Assembly: GCA_035550515.1 (NCBI GenBank)
Contig: DASZOZ010000126.1
Span: forward strand, 1 to 64,000
Direction of reading: 5' to 3'
Source of the DNA: DATARH01 sp035550515
Lineage (GTDB): Bacteria; Pseudomonadota; Alphaproteobacteria; ATCC43930; CGMCC-115725
DNA length: 64,000 nt
Shown here: in pieces, positions 26,013 to 34,663 of the stretch
Numbering within the stretch: position 1 is the stretch's first letter
Layout of the letters: each line of letters begins with the position of its first letter
The notes under the pieces: generated by a model
The model's input: the letters and a program-made list of their open reading frames with translations, nothing else
Told to the model about the DNA's origin: nothing
Database searches by the model: none
Program-made: the position numbers and the translations under genes

Positions 26013-26512
26013 CCCGGGGGATTATGGCCCTGGGGATCGTGCAGAACCGGCAGCTCGTGACACACCCGGGCCTCGTAGATGATCGAGGTTTCGATCCGGA
26101 TGACCGCTGGGCGATTGGTGAAGCGATCGAGCACCAGGTCCTTGAGGTGTCGCATGTCGCGGGCGACGATATGCACGACAAAGTCGTGCGGCCCGGTCAC
26201 CAGAAAGGCGAACCGTACCTCGGGCACCTCGACGATCTCGTTCAGGAAACGATCGACCAGATCGCGCTCATGCTTCGACATTTCGACATAGAGCAGCGCC
26301 TCCACCCCCACGCCCATCGCCTTGGGCGCGACATCGGCATGAAAGCCGCGCAGCACGCCCTCCTGGCGTAGCCGCTTCAGCCGCTCATGGGCGCTCGACG
26401 GCGCCAAGTCGATCGCGGCGGCGATCTCCTTGTTGGACAGGCTCGCGTCGTTCTGCAACAGCCGCAGGATGCCGAAATCCGTTCGGTCCAGAACCAAAGC
26501 GCCCCCACGCAA
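26009..26512 (-). CDS. Lrp/AsnC family transcriptional regulator
   Basis: About 163-167 aa. N-terminal winged HTH (LDRTDFGILRLLQNDASLSN, then PSSAHERLKRLRQEGVLRGF) followed by the RAM/ligand-binding domain (VEALLYVEMSKHERDLVDRF, FLVTGPHDFVVHIVARDM). No ATG fits. The frame can begin at TTG 26512 or TTG 26500, so the start is uncertain. Divergent from the methyltransferase gene at 26613, it probably binds the shared 100-bp region and may sense an amino acid or an intermediate of the neighbouring pathway. Confidence 0.92.
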   Translation of the reverse strand: MRGGALVLDRTDFGILRLLQNDASLSNKEIAAAIDLAPSSAHERLKRLRQEGVLRGFHADVAPKAMGVGVEALLYVEMSKHERDLVDRFLNEIVEVPEVRFAFLVTGPHDFVVHIVARDMRHLKDLVLDRFTNRPAVIRIETSIIYEARVCHELPVLHDPQGHNPPG

Positions 26513-26612
26513 CCGAATTCAATTCGTTAGCTAGCACACCGTGACGACATATATCCTATCAATAATAAACGTCACCGCAGAAAATTTTTTCACCGACCTA
26601 TTGGAGGCGAAC
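26513..26612. promoter_or_regulatory. Divergent promoter/operator region between Lrp and methyltransferase genes
   Basis: An unusually AT-rich 100-bp stretch. GTGACG at 26541-26546 and CGTCAC at 26570-26575 form an inverted repeat with 23 bases between, a possible operator for the Lrp-type protein. The methyltransferase Shine-Dalgarno GGAGG lies at 26603-26607. No unambiguous -35/-10 pair. Confidence 0.4.
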
Positions 26613-27668
26613 ATGGTCGACGAGGCAAAGCTCAACCAGTTCATCGGTCAGGTCCTGGGCGATCTGGGCGGCGCGGCCAGCATTGCCCTGATCCGCATCG
26701 GCGACGCCCTCGGCCTGTACAAGGCGCTCCACGCCAAGGGCCCGATGACGGTCGCCGAGCTGGCCGGTGAAACCGGCGTCAGCCAGCGCTATCTGCGTGA
26801 ATGGCTGTCGCACCAGGCGGCGTCGAATTATCTCGCTTACGACCCGGCGACGCAGAAATTCACCCTGCCCGAGGAGCAGGCGATGTTCTTCGCGGTCGAG
26901 GACAGCCCGCTCAACATGATCGGCGGGTTCGAGCTGATGGAGGCGCTCACCGATGCGCGGCCGATGGTCGAGGCGGCGTTCAAGACCGGCGACGGTGTCG
27001 CCTGGGGCGACCATGGCGCCTGCATGTTCTGCGCGGTCGCGCGCTTCTTCCGCCCGGGCTACCACAACAACCTGGTGAGCGCCTGGCTGCCGGCGCTCGA
27101 CGGCGTCACCGCCAAACTCGAACGCGGCGCCAAGGTCGCCGATATCGGTTGCGGCCATGGCTGGTCGACGGTGCTGATGGCGCGGGCCTTCCCCAACACG
27201 CAATTCGTCGGCTTCGATTTTCATCCGGCCTCGATCGCGGCGGCGAATGCCCATGCCGCGGCGCACGGCGTGGCCGGGAATTGCCGGTTCGAGGTCGCTA
27301 CCGCCAAGGACTATCCCGGCGACGATTTCGACCTCGTCACCTGCTTCGACTGCCTGCACGACACGGGCGATCCGGTCGGCGCCGCAGCGCATGTCCGCCA
27401 GTCGCTGAAGCCCGACGGGTCGTGGATGATCGTCGAGCCGATAGCCGGCGACCGGCTCGAAGACAATCTGAACCCGGTCGGCCGGCTTTATTACGCCGGG
27501 TCGACAATGATCTGTGTGCCGACCTCGCTGTCACAGGACGTCGGCGCCGCGCTCGGTGCGCAAGCCGGCGAGGCGAAACTGAGCGAGGTCATCACCGCCG
27601 GCGGGTTTGGCAGCGTGCGCCGCGCGACCGAGACCCATTTCAACATGATCCTCGAAGCGCGGCCCTAA
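26613..27668 (+). CDS. SAM-dependent methyltransferase with N-terminal winged helix (Rv2258c-like)
   Basis: A 351-aa protein. The N-terminal 90 residues form a winged-helix/dimerisation domain (LGLYKALHAKGPMTVAELAG, TGVSQRYLREWL). A class I methyltransferase domain follows, with motif I VADIGCGHGWSTVLMAR near residue 173 and FVGFDFHPASI as motif II. The layout resembles O-methyltransferases of the Rv2258c group, which methylate small molecules. GGAGG upstream sets the start at 26613. Substrate unknown. Confidence 0.88.
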   Translation: MVDEAKLNQFIGQVLGDLGGAASIALIRIGDALGLYKALHAKGPMTVAELAGETGVSQRYLREWLSHQAASNYLAYDPATQKFTLPEEQAMFFAVEDSPLNMIGGFELMEALTDARPMVEAAFKTGDGVAWGDHGACMFCAVARFFRPGYHNNLVSAWLPALDGVTAKLERGAKVADIGCGHGWSTVLMARAFPNTQFVGFDFHPASIAAANAHAAAHGVAGNCRFEVATAKDYPGDDFDLVTCFDCLHDTGDPVGAAAHVRQSLKPDGSWMIVEPIAGDRLEDNLNPVGRLYYAGSTMICVPTSLSQDVGAALGAQAGEAKLSEVITAGGFGSVRRATETHFNMILEARP

Positions 27669-27694
27669 ACACCCGGGAAGCCACGGCTCCCCGG

Positions 27695-29290
27695 TCATTT
27701 GTCGAGCCACCAATCCTCCATGCGCCAGCTGTTGTATTGGCTGTTGACCATCATCGTGACGCCCTTGACTTCGGGGCGCCAGCACGTGCCCTCGCGCAAG
27801 TGATAGACGATCGGCCGCGCCATCCCTTCCTGCAGCGCGTAATCGATCTTCCAGACCAGTTGCTTGCGTTTTTCCGGATCGGTCTCCATCGACTGCTGCT
27901 CGATCATCTTGTCGACGTCGCGGTCGCAATAGCCGGTGTAGTTGCGCTTCGAATCGCAGACGTAATTTTGATAGAACACGACATCGGGGTCGTCGACCGC
28001 GGCGCCGAGGACATTGATCCCGACGGTGTAGTCCTTGCGGATCAGCTTCGGCACCCAATTGGCGGTTTCGACGGTTTCGAGCTCGCCGTCGATGTAGATT
28101 TCCTTGAGCTGATCGATCATCAGCGTCGCGGGATCGCGATACACGGCGAGATTGCGCGTCGAAATCTTTATCGGCAGCCGCTTATCGGGACCGTAGCCGG
28201 CTTTTTTCATCAGCTCGCGGGCCTCGGCACGGTTCTTCTGCACATCGCCGCCATAGCCCGGCAGCGTCTTCAGCATGTCCTCGGGCATGCCCCACACCCC
28301 TTCGGGGCCGGGCTGCATCGCCCCGCCGATGTCGCCTTGCCCATGCGCCAGAATCTCGACAACCGACTTGCGGTCGATCGTGAGGGCCATCGCCCGGCGA
28401 ATATCGGCGTTCTCGAACGGCGGCTTGGTGCGGTTCACCAGCAGGCCGACCGTCTCGGTCGCAGGATTGACTTCACAGACGCTTTGCGGCGCCTGGGTCT
28501 TGACATCCTGCAACAGCGGGATGGTGACCTCGTTGGGAAACGTCATATCGAAATTGCCGGCGATAAAGCCGAGGATCGCGGTCGACCGGTTGGGAATGAT
28601 CGTCCATTCGACCCCGTCGAGATAGGGCAGCCCCTTTTTCCAGTAGTCCGGGTTCCTCTCGATCTTGATCGACTGGTTCGGCTTGTATTCGACGAACTTG
28701 AACGGCCCGGTGCCGATCGGGTGCTGCCGCATCTGCGCGGTGGGGATGTGGCATGGGTAGACCGGCGTGTAGCCGGCGGCCAGCATCGCCAGGATCGCCG
28801 GCTGCGGCCGCTTGAGGTGCAGCGTCGCCTCGTAATCGCCGTTGGTCGTCGTGCCGGCGAGGTTGACCCACCAGCTCTGCCGGTAATTGAGGCGCAGTTT
28901 GTCGTCCTTGCGCTCGCCGATCAGCAGGTCGAACGTGCATTTGACGTCGGCGGCGGTGAACGGCTTGCCGTCATGCCACTTGACCCCCTCGCGCAGCTTG
29001 AAGGTCAGGTCCTTGCCGTCGCTGCTCCATGACCACGAGGTCGCCAGGTCGGGCACGATCGACTGCATGCTGTTCTGGCGCACGTGCTGATCGAACACCA
29101 CGAGATTGTTGAAGACCGGCATCGCCGGCATGATCGCGCTGATCGAGCCCTCCTCGTGGATCGACATGCTGGCCGGGCTGTCGCGGTGATAGATCCTGAG
29201 GATGCCGCCCGACTTCTGCGCCAGGGCCGGCATCGCCGCAGCGCCGAACAATGCGGCCATCGCGGCGACGATCAGAATGCGTCGAGGCAC
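27695..29290 (-). CDS. ABC transporter substrate-binding protein, family 5
   Basis: A 531-aa periplasmic binding protein (SBP_bac_5). The start is GTG 29290: GGAGGGG lies six bases upstream and the signal peptide follows at once (PRRILIVAAMAALFGAAAM, cut after ALA). Typical segments are LTFKLREGVKWHDGKPFTAAD, IGTGPFKFVEY and RNPDYWKKGLPYLDGVEW. It has no permease or ATPase neighbours and is the second orphan family-5 binding protein in the window, clearly diverged from the one at 2376-3983. Ligand unknown. Confidence 0.93.
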   Translation of the reverse strand: MPRRILIVAAMAALFGAAAMPALAQKSGGILRIYHRDSPASMSIHEEGSISAIMPAMPVFNNLVVFDQHVRQNSMQSIVPDLATSWSWSSDGKDLTFKLREGVKWHDGKPFTAADVKCTFDLLIGERKDDKLRLNYRQSWWVNLAGTTTNGDYEATLHLKRPQPAILAMLAAGYTPVYPCHIPTAQMRQHPIGTGPFKFVEYKPNQSIKIERNPDYWKKGLPYLDGVEWTIIPNRSTAILGFIAGNFDMTFPNEVTIPLLQDVKTQAPQSVCEVNPATETVGLLVNRTKPPFENADIRRAMALTIDRKSVVEILAHGQGDIGGAMQPGPEGVWGMPEDMLKTLPGYGGDVQKNRAEARELMKKAGYGPDKRLPIKISTRNLAVYRDPATLMIDQLKEIYIDGELETVETANWVPKLIRKDYTVGINVLGAAVDDPDVVFYQNYVCDSKRNYTGYCDRDVDKMIEQQSMETDPEKRKQLVWKIDYALQEGMARPIVYHLREGTCWRPEVKGVTMMVNSQYNSWRMEDWWLDK

Positions 29291-29449
29291 GGTTTTCCCC
29301 TCCGGATAAAATGCTTTCGCCATCCTTACCATGGCATCGCCGCGGCGGGCCGATCGATTGACGCAAGGCGAGCATTCGCACAAATCCGTGCTAGGATGCC
29401 GCCATGTCCGCGCGGCGCGGATGGACCGGCGACAGAAGGAGAATTGCCG

Positions 29450-29857
29450 ATGAGCGTTCAGGGCATGAACCACTTCACGGTGCTGAGCGACGACCTTGAA
29501 GAGACCCGCAAATTCTATTGCGACCTGCTCGGCTTCGAGATCGGCGACCGGCCGAATTTCCGCTTTCCCGGCTATTGGCTGTGGGTCGGCAACCAGCCGA
29601 TCCTGCACGTCATCCACCGCGACCAGCTGCATGAGCACCGCGCCGGGGTGATCGACCATATGGCGTTCACCGCGACCGACCTGCCCGCCACCGTCGCCAA
29701 GCTCGACAAGGCGAAGGTCGCGTGGGAACTGCGCCGCCTGCCGGCGGAAAGCGTGCGCGGCGGCACCTGGCAGCTGTTCTTCGACGACCCGCACGGCGGC
29801 AAGGTCGAATTCGACTTCGACAAGTCCGAGCCGGCGCCGGCGGGTTTCCAGGCTTAA
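29450..29857 (+). CDS. VOC (glyoxalase/bleomycin resistance/dioxygenase) family protein
   Basis: A 135-aa single-module VOC protein. Metal-ligand-like positions are H8 (GMNHFTVL), H in GVIDHMAFTATDL and E in GKVEFDF, and DDPHGGKVEFDF is the classic end of the fold. It could be a lyase, isomerase, dioxygenase subunit or binding protein. AGGAG sits eight bases before the ATG 29450. It is divergent from the binding-protein gene. Confidence 0.9.
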   Translation: MSVQGMNHFTVLSDDLEETRKFYCDLLGFEIGDRPNFRFPGYWLWVGNQPILHVIHRDQLHEHRAGVIDHMAFTATDLPATVAKLDKAKVAWELRRLPAESVRGGTWQLFFDDPHGGKVEFDFDKSEPAPAGFQA

Positions 29858-29922
29858 AGCAAGCAGCTGCCGCCGAGGTTGCCGGGTTGCCCTCGACGAC
29901 CTCGGCGGTGAGGATCGGCTTT

Positions 29923-30678
29923 CTAGAAATCCGGTGCCGGCAGCGGGCGCGTCGGCATCTTGAGGGTCAGCGGCGGCGGGATGTCGTCGCCTTCCGCCGC
30001 CCAGCCCCAATCGAGCAGCGGCCGCGCCGCCAGCGCAAACGCCACGATGCGGCCGACCAGGTCAGGCGACTGCATCTCGGCATCGCCGATGGCCGTGTCG
30101 GCCAGAAAATTCTTCCAGCAGACGTAATCGGCGACCGCGCTGCCCTTGGCGATCTCGAAGCCGCGCGGCAGGCGGCTGAGCCGCTCGTTCTCGCAGGTCA
30201 GCGCGTAGCCGGATGCCTGCAACTGCCCGGCCATCGCCAAAAACGCATCCGGCTCGAGCGCGACCGCGCGGCGCAACCGGTTCAGCAGCTCCGGCGGCGG
30301 ATGCCAGAAGCCAGCGCCGATGATCGACGCGCCGGGTTCGAGATGGACGTACAGCAGGCCGGGATCGCCCTTGCCGCCCGAGCGGGTCAGCACGCCGCCT
30401 TGATGCGTCTTGTAGAGCTGCTTGTTGGCTGAGAAGCGAACGTCGCGGTAGATGCGGAAAATGCCGCGGCCGGGATCGCCGGTCAGCGGGATGCCGACCG
30501 CCTCCAGCGCCGCGCCGAGCGCGGTCATCAGCGCGCGAAACGGCGCCAGCACCTCCTGCTCGTAGATCGCCTTGCGCGGCTTGAACCATAGCGGATCGTT
30601 GTTGGCCGCGAGACCGCGGAAGAACTCGAACGCCGCCGGGCGAAAGCCGGCAAAGGGTGTTTTTGTCGTCGTCGCCAT
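29923..30678 (-). CDS. DUF2461 family protein
   Basis: A 251-aa protein with the DUF2461 pattern: FFRGLAANNDPLWFKPRKAIYE at the start, IFRIYRDVRFSANKQLYKTHQG in the middle and a C-terminal FEIAKGSAVADYVCWKNF. The family function is not known. The likely start is ATG 30678; an ATG at 30693 overlapping the tlyA stop would add five residues. Last gene of the hdac-xseB-ispA-dxs-tlyA transcript. Confidence 0.9.
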   Translation of the reverse strand: MATTTKTPFAGFRPAAFEFFRGLAANNDPLWFKPRKAIYEQEVLAPFRALMTALGAALEAVGIPLTGDPGRGIFRIYRDVRFSANKQLYKTHQGGVLTRSGGKGDPGLLYVHLEPGASIIGAGFWHPPPELLNRLRRAVALEPDAFLAMAGQLQASGYALTCENERLSRLPRGFEIAKGSAVADYVCWKNFLADTAIGDAEMQSPDLVGRIVAFALAARPLLDWGWAAEGDDIPPPLTLKMPTRPLPAPDF

Positions 30679-30686
30679 GTCTCGTT

Positions 30687-31436
30687 TTACCATTCCGGTG
30701 CAGAGCGGCGGGCGTAAAGCAGAAATTCCCTGTTGCCGGCGGGACCGGTGATCGGGCTTTCGGCGATGCCGACGACATCCCAGCCTTGCGACGCGACCCA
30801 GGCCGCGGCCGCGGCGCAGACCGTGCGGTGGATCTCGGGGTCGCGCACCACGCCGCCTTTGCCGACCGCGCCGGGGCCGGCCTCGAATTGCGGTTTGACC
30901 AGCGCGACGAGTTGTGCCGCCGGCTGCGCCAAGGCCAGCGGCGCGGGCAGCACCGTCGCGAGGCCGATAAAGCTGGCGTCGCAAGTGACGATGTCGACCG
31001 GCTCGCCGATCTCGTCGGCGGTGAGATGCCGGGCGTTGACGCCCTCATGGACCACGACGCGCGGGTTTTGCCGCAGCTTCCAGGCGAGCTGGCCGCGCCC
31101 GACATCGACCGCATGCACCCGCGCCGCTCCGCGCGTCAGCAGCACGTCGACAAAGCCGCCGGTCGACGCGCCGATATCCAGCGCGACGCGGCCGGCAACA
31201 TCGATCGCGAAATGGTCGAGCGCATGCGCCAGCTTGACCCCGCCGCGCGACACCCAGGGGTGGTCGCGGCCGCGCACCGCGATGTCGGCGCTGTCGGCAA
31301 ATGTCTCGCCAGCCTTGTCGACCCGCCGGTCGCCAGCGAAGACCACGCCCGCCAGGATCAGCGCCTGCGCCTTGGCGCGGCTTTCGGCGAGACCGCGCTC
31401 GACCAGAAGCTGGTCGGCACGGCGCTTGGAAGGCAT
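30687..31436 (-). CDS. tlyA: TlyA family rRNA 2'-O-methyltransferase
   Basis: A 249-aa protein. The N-terminal S4 RNA-binding domain (RRADQLLVERGLAESRAKAQ, then ILAGVVFAGD) is followed by an FtsJ-like SAM domain with motif I LDIGASTGGFVDVLL. The WVSRGGVKLAHAL linker is diagnostic. TlyA enzymes methylate 2'-OH of 16S and/or 23S rRNA; some homologues are annotated as hemolysin without good reason. It follows dxs after a 76-bp gap that holds a palindromic repeat, the usual alphaproteobacterial order. Confidence 0.93.
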   Translation of the reverse strand: MPSKRRADQLLVERGLAESRAKAQALILAGVVFAGDRRVDKAGETFADSADIAVRGRDHPWVSRGGVKLAHALDHFAIDVAGRVALDIGASTGGFVDVLLTRGAARVHAVDVGRGQLAWKLRQNPRVVVHEGVNARHLTADEIGEPVDIVTCDASFIGLATVLPAPLALAQPAAQLVALVKPQFEAGPGAVGKGGVVRDPEIHRTVCAAAAAWVASQGWDVVGIAESPITGPAGNREFLLYARRSAPEW

Positions 31437-31452
31437 TACCCCCACCCCAACC

Positions 31453-31476
31453 CTCCCCCGCGAGCGGGGGAGGGGG
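31453..31476. repeat. Interspersed palindrome, CCTCCCCCGC family, copy 2
   Basis: Arms CCCTCCCCCGC and GCGGGGGAGGG around a 2-base centre, in the dxs-tlyA gap. Same arms as the element at 20642-20665. In the transcript it would form a very stable hairpin that could shield or partly stop the dxs message. Confidence 0.85.
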
Positions 31477-31512
31477 TGCGTCGGTGCGAGGGCCTAAGGA
31501 TCAGCGGCGCGG

Positions 31513-33453
31513 CTATGCTCGGGCGGGCTGGACGGCGACATCGCGACCGAGCGCGGCGAGCGCCGTGGCGACGATGTGCTTGGCGTTGAGCTGGGCGATC
31601 TCGTACTGCGCGCTCTGCGAATCGTGGTCGATGAAGATATCGGGCAGGCACATCGGGCGGATTTTGAGGCCCTGGTCGAGCTGGCCGGTTTGCGCCAGAT
31701 GCTGCAGCACAAAGCTGCCGAAGCCGCCGACCGCGCCTTCCTCGATGGTGATGACCACCTCGTGCTCGCGCGCCAGCCGGTTGATCAGGTCGGTATCCAG
31801 CGGCTTTGCGAAGCGCGCATCGGCGACCGTCGTCGACAGGCCGTAAGTCCCGAGTTCCTGCGCCGCCTTGAGGCATTCCTGCAACCGCGCGCCGTAGCTC
31901 AGCAACGCGATCGTCGTGCCCTCGCGGACAACGCGGCCGCGGCCGATGGCGAGCGGCACCCCCGCCTCCGGCAGCGGCACGCCGACGCCGTCGCCGCGCG
32001 GAAAGCGCAGCGCCGACGGGCCATCGTCGAGCGCCACCTGGGTCGCGACCATATGCACGAGCTCCGCCTCGTCGGCCGCCGCCATCAGCACAAATCCCGG
32101 CAGCGCGCCGAGATAGCCGATATCGAACGAGCCGGCATGGGTCTGGCCGTCATTGCCGACCAGTCCGGCGCGGTCGAGCGCAAAGCGCACCGGCAGCTTC
32201 TGGATCGCCACGTCGTGCACCACCTGGTCGTAGCCGCGCTGCAAGAAGGTGGAATAGATCGCCGCGAACGGCTTCATGCCTTCGGCCGCGAGACCGGCGG
32301 CGAAGGTCACCGCATGCTGCTCGGCGATGCCGACGTCAAAGGTGCGGGCGGGAAATTTCTCGCCGAAAAGGTTGAGGCCGGTGCCCGAGGGCATCGCCGC
32401 GGTGATGGCGACGACCTTGTCGTCCTTCTCGGCTTCCTTGATCAGCTGCTTGGCGAAGACGCTGGTGTAGGACGGCGCCTTGGAGGCCGATTTCGCCTGC
32501 GCGCCGGTCACCACCTCGAACTTGGCGACCGAATGCCATTTGTCGTCCGACTGCTCGGCCGGCAGATAGCCGTGGCCCTTCTCGGTCACGACATGGATGA
32601 GGACCGGACCCTTGTCGTTGCTGTCGCGGACATTCTTCAGCACCGGGACGAGATGGTCCATGTTGTGCCCGTCGATCGGGCCGACATAGTAAAAGCCCAT
32701 CTCCTCGAACAGCGTGCCGCCGGTGACGAAGCTGCGTGCCAGTTCCTCGGCGCGGCGCGCCGCGACCTCCAGCCGCTTGGGCAGGAAGCGGCCGACCTCG
32801 CCGGCGAGGTGGCGCAGCGAGCGGAACGATTTCGACGACAGCAGCCGCGACAGGTAAAACGACAGCGCGCCGACCGGCGGGGCGATCGACATGTCGTTGT
32901 CGTTGAGGATGACGATCAGCCGCGAATCCATCGAGCCGGCGTTGTTCATCGCCTCATAGGCCATGCCGGCGCTCATCGCGCCGTCGCCGATGACGGCGAT
33001 CACATCGCGCGCCTCGCCCTTGAAGTCGCGGGCCACCGCCATGCCGAGCCCGGCGGAGATCGAGGTCGAACTGTGCGCGGCGCCGAACGGGTCGTATTCG
33101 CTTTCCGAGCGCTTGGTGAAGCCGCTGAGCCCGCCGCCCTGACGGATGGTGCGGATACGGTCGCGGCGCCCGGTCAGGATCTTGTGCGGATAGGCCTGAT
33201 GCCCGACATCCCAGATCAGCTTGTCGTCCGGGGTGTTGAAGACGTAGTGGATCGCCACGGTCAGCTCGACGACGCCGAGCCCGGCGCCAAAATGCCCGCC
33301 GGTGATCGAGACGGCGTCGATCAGTTCGCCACGCAACTCATCGGCGACTTGGCGCAGGTCGGATTCCGGAAGCTTGCGCAGGTCCGCCGGGACGTCGATC
33401 CGGTCGAGGAGCGGCGTCCGGTTGGAAAGACGGGGGGATGGTTTCTGTTCCAC
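31513..33453 (-). CDS. dxs: 1-deoxy-D-xylulose-5-phosphate synthase
   Basis: First enzyme of the MEP isoprenoid pathway: pyruvate plus glyceraldehyde 3-phosphate gives DXP, with thiamine diphosphate. 646 aa, full length. Visible are GHQAYPHKILTGRRDRI, the ThDP/Mg motif VIGDGAMSAGMAYEAMNNAG, the transketolase pyrimidine domain and the C-terminal domain. The start is GTG 33453, 12 bp after ispA. It lies in the conserved operon xseB-ispA-dxs-tlyA. Confidence 0.98.
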   Translation of the reverse strand: MEQKPSPRLSNRTPLLDRIDVPADLRKLPESDLRQVADELRGELIDAVSITGGHFGAGLGVVELTVAIHYVFNTPDDKLIWDVGHQAYPHKILTGRRDRIRTIRQGGGLSGFTKRSESEYDPFGAAHSSTSISAGLGMAVARDFKGEARDVIAVIGDGAMSAGMAYEAMNNAGSMDSRLIVILNDNDMSIAPPVGALSFYLSRLLSSKSFRSLRHLAGEVGRFLPKRLEVAARRAEELARSFVTGGTLFEEMGFYYVGPIDGHNMDHLVPVLKNVRDSNDKGPVLIHVVTEKGHGYLPAEQSDDKWHSVAKFEVVTGAQAKSASKAPSYTSVFAKQLIKEAEKDDKVVAITAAMPSGTGLNLFGEKFPARTFDVGIAEQHAVTFAAGLAAEGMKPFAAIYSTFLQRGYDQVVHDVAIQKLPVRFALDRAGLVGNDGQTHAGSFDIGYLGALPGFVLMAAADEAELVHMVATQVALDDGPSALRFPRGDGVGVPLPEAGVPLAIGRGRVVREGTTIALLSYGARLQECLKAAQELGTYGLSTTVADARFAKPLDTDLINRLAREHEVVITIEEGAVGGFGSFVLQHLAQTGQLDQGLKIRPMCLPDIFIDHDSQSAQYEIAQLNAKHIVATALAALGRDVAVQPARA

Positions 33454-33465
33454 GCGCTACGCTCC

Positions 33466-34377
33466 TCACGTCCGGCGGTCGATAACGAATCGCGCCACCT
33501 GTCGCAAAAGTTCCGCTCTTTGCCCGAACAAATCAAGATGTGCAACGGCCTGGCTAACCAGCAGTTCCGCCTGCGCCCGCGCGCGCTCGACCCCGAGGAT
33601 CGACACGAACGTCGCCTTGCCGGCCGCGGCGTCGGCGCCGACCGGCTTGCCGGTTTCCTCGGCCGAGCCTTCTACGTCCAGTAGATCGTCGGCGATCTGA
33701 AAGGCCAAGCCGAGATCGTGCGCATAGCCGCGCAGCGCCAGGCGTACTTCATGTGGGGCTTGCGCGAGGATGGTGCCAGCCTCGCAGGCAAAGGCGATCA
33801 GCGCCCCGGTCTTCATGCGCTGCAGCCGGGTGATCGCGCCGAGCTCGAGGGTCTGCGTCTCGGCGATCAGGTCGATCATCTGGCCGCCGACCATCCCGGC
33901 CGCGCCCGCCGCCGCCGCCAGCGCTGCCATCAGCTCGCAGCGCACCGCGGCATGACCATGCGTATCGGGGTGCGACAGCACCTCGAACGCCATGGTCAGC
34001 AGCCCGTCGCCGGCGAGAATCGCCGTCGCCTCGTCAAATGCCTTGTGGCAGGTCGGCCGGCCGCGCCGCAAATCGCTGTCGTCCATCGCCGGCAGGTCGT
34101 CATGGATCAGCGAATAGGCGTGCACCATCTCGATCGCCGCGGCGACCTGCAGCGCGCTGCGCCGCGCCACGCTAAACAGCCGGCTGCTCGCCAGCACCAG
34201 CAGCGGGCGCAGCCGTTTGCCCGGCGCCAGCGCCGAATAGCGCATCGCCTCGTAAACCCGCGCCTCGAGCCCGGGCGGCACCTTCAACAGCCCGTCGAGG
34301 ATCGAATCGGTCAGCTTTGCCGTCACCGCCGCCGCTTCGTCGACGGTGACGGCGTCGGCCCACAGGCTTTCAGTCAA
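33466..34377 (-). CDS. ispA: Farnesyl diphosphate synthase (short-chain polyprenyl synthetase)
   Basis: Condenses IPP with DMAPP/GPP to farnesyl diphosphate; 303 aa. The first Asp-rich motif is DDLPAMDD (residues 93-100) with the RRGRPTCHK tail, and the second is FQIADDLLDVEG. The GKRLRPLLVL block is intact. The start codon is TTG 34377, with AGGGGGA upstream. It sits between xseB and dxs. Confidence 0.96.
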   Translation of the reverse strand: MTESLWADAVTVDEAAAVTAKLTDSILDGLLKVPPGLEARVYEAMRYSALAPGKRLRPLLVLASSRLFSVARRSALQVAAAIEMVHAYSLIHDDLPAMDDSDLRRGRPTCHKAFDEATAILAGDGLLTMAFEVLSHPDTHGHAAVRCELMAALAAAAGAAGMVGGQMIDLIAETQTLELGAITRLQRMKTGALIAFACEAGTILAQAPHEVRLALRGYAHDLGLAFQIADDLLDVEGSAEETGKPVGADAAAGKATFVSILGVERARAQAELLVSQAVAHLDLFGQRAELLRQVARFVIDRRT

Positions 34378-34393
34378 GGCCGTTTCGTCCCCC

Positions 34394-34645
34394 TCAATCC
34401 AGCTTGGCCGGCTCGACCGTCACCGCGCCGTCCGACCCGATGACGATGCGGTCGACCCGCTGTTGCGCCTCGTTGAGTTTCGTCTCGCAATGCCGTTTCA
34501 ACTGCGCGCCGCGCTCGTAGGATTGGATCGCGTCGTCGAGCTTGACCTGGCCGCCCTCGAGCCGACGGACAATGCCTTCAAGCTCGGCGAGCGCGTCCTC
34601 GAAGCTCATCGCAGCGATATCGGCGGGCAGACCCGGCTCGCTCAA
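34394..34645 (-). CDS. xseB: Exodeoxyribonuclease VII small subunit
   Basis: An 83-aa coiled-coil protein that with XseA forms the single-strand nuclease. Diagnostic sequence: SFEDALAELEGIVRRLEGGQ, then LDDAIQSYERGAQLKRHCE. The start is TTG 34645. Its usual place immediately before ispA is kept. Confidence 0.96.
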   Translation of the reverse strand: MSEPGLPADIAAMSFEDALAELEGIVRRLEGGQVKLDDAIQSYERGAQLKRHCETKLNEAQQRVDRIVIGSDGAVTVEPAKLD

Positions 34646-34663
34646 ACGGCAATCTCCGATCTC

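Noticed and set aside
31576..33684. 702-codon open frame opposite dxs
   Set aside because: Antisense shadow of a fully conserved enzyme gene, with no recognisable domain.
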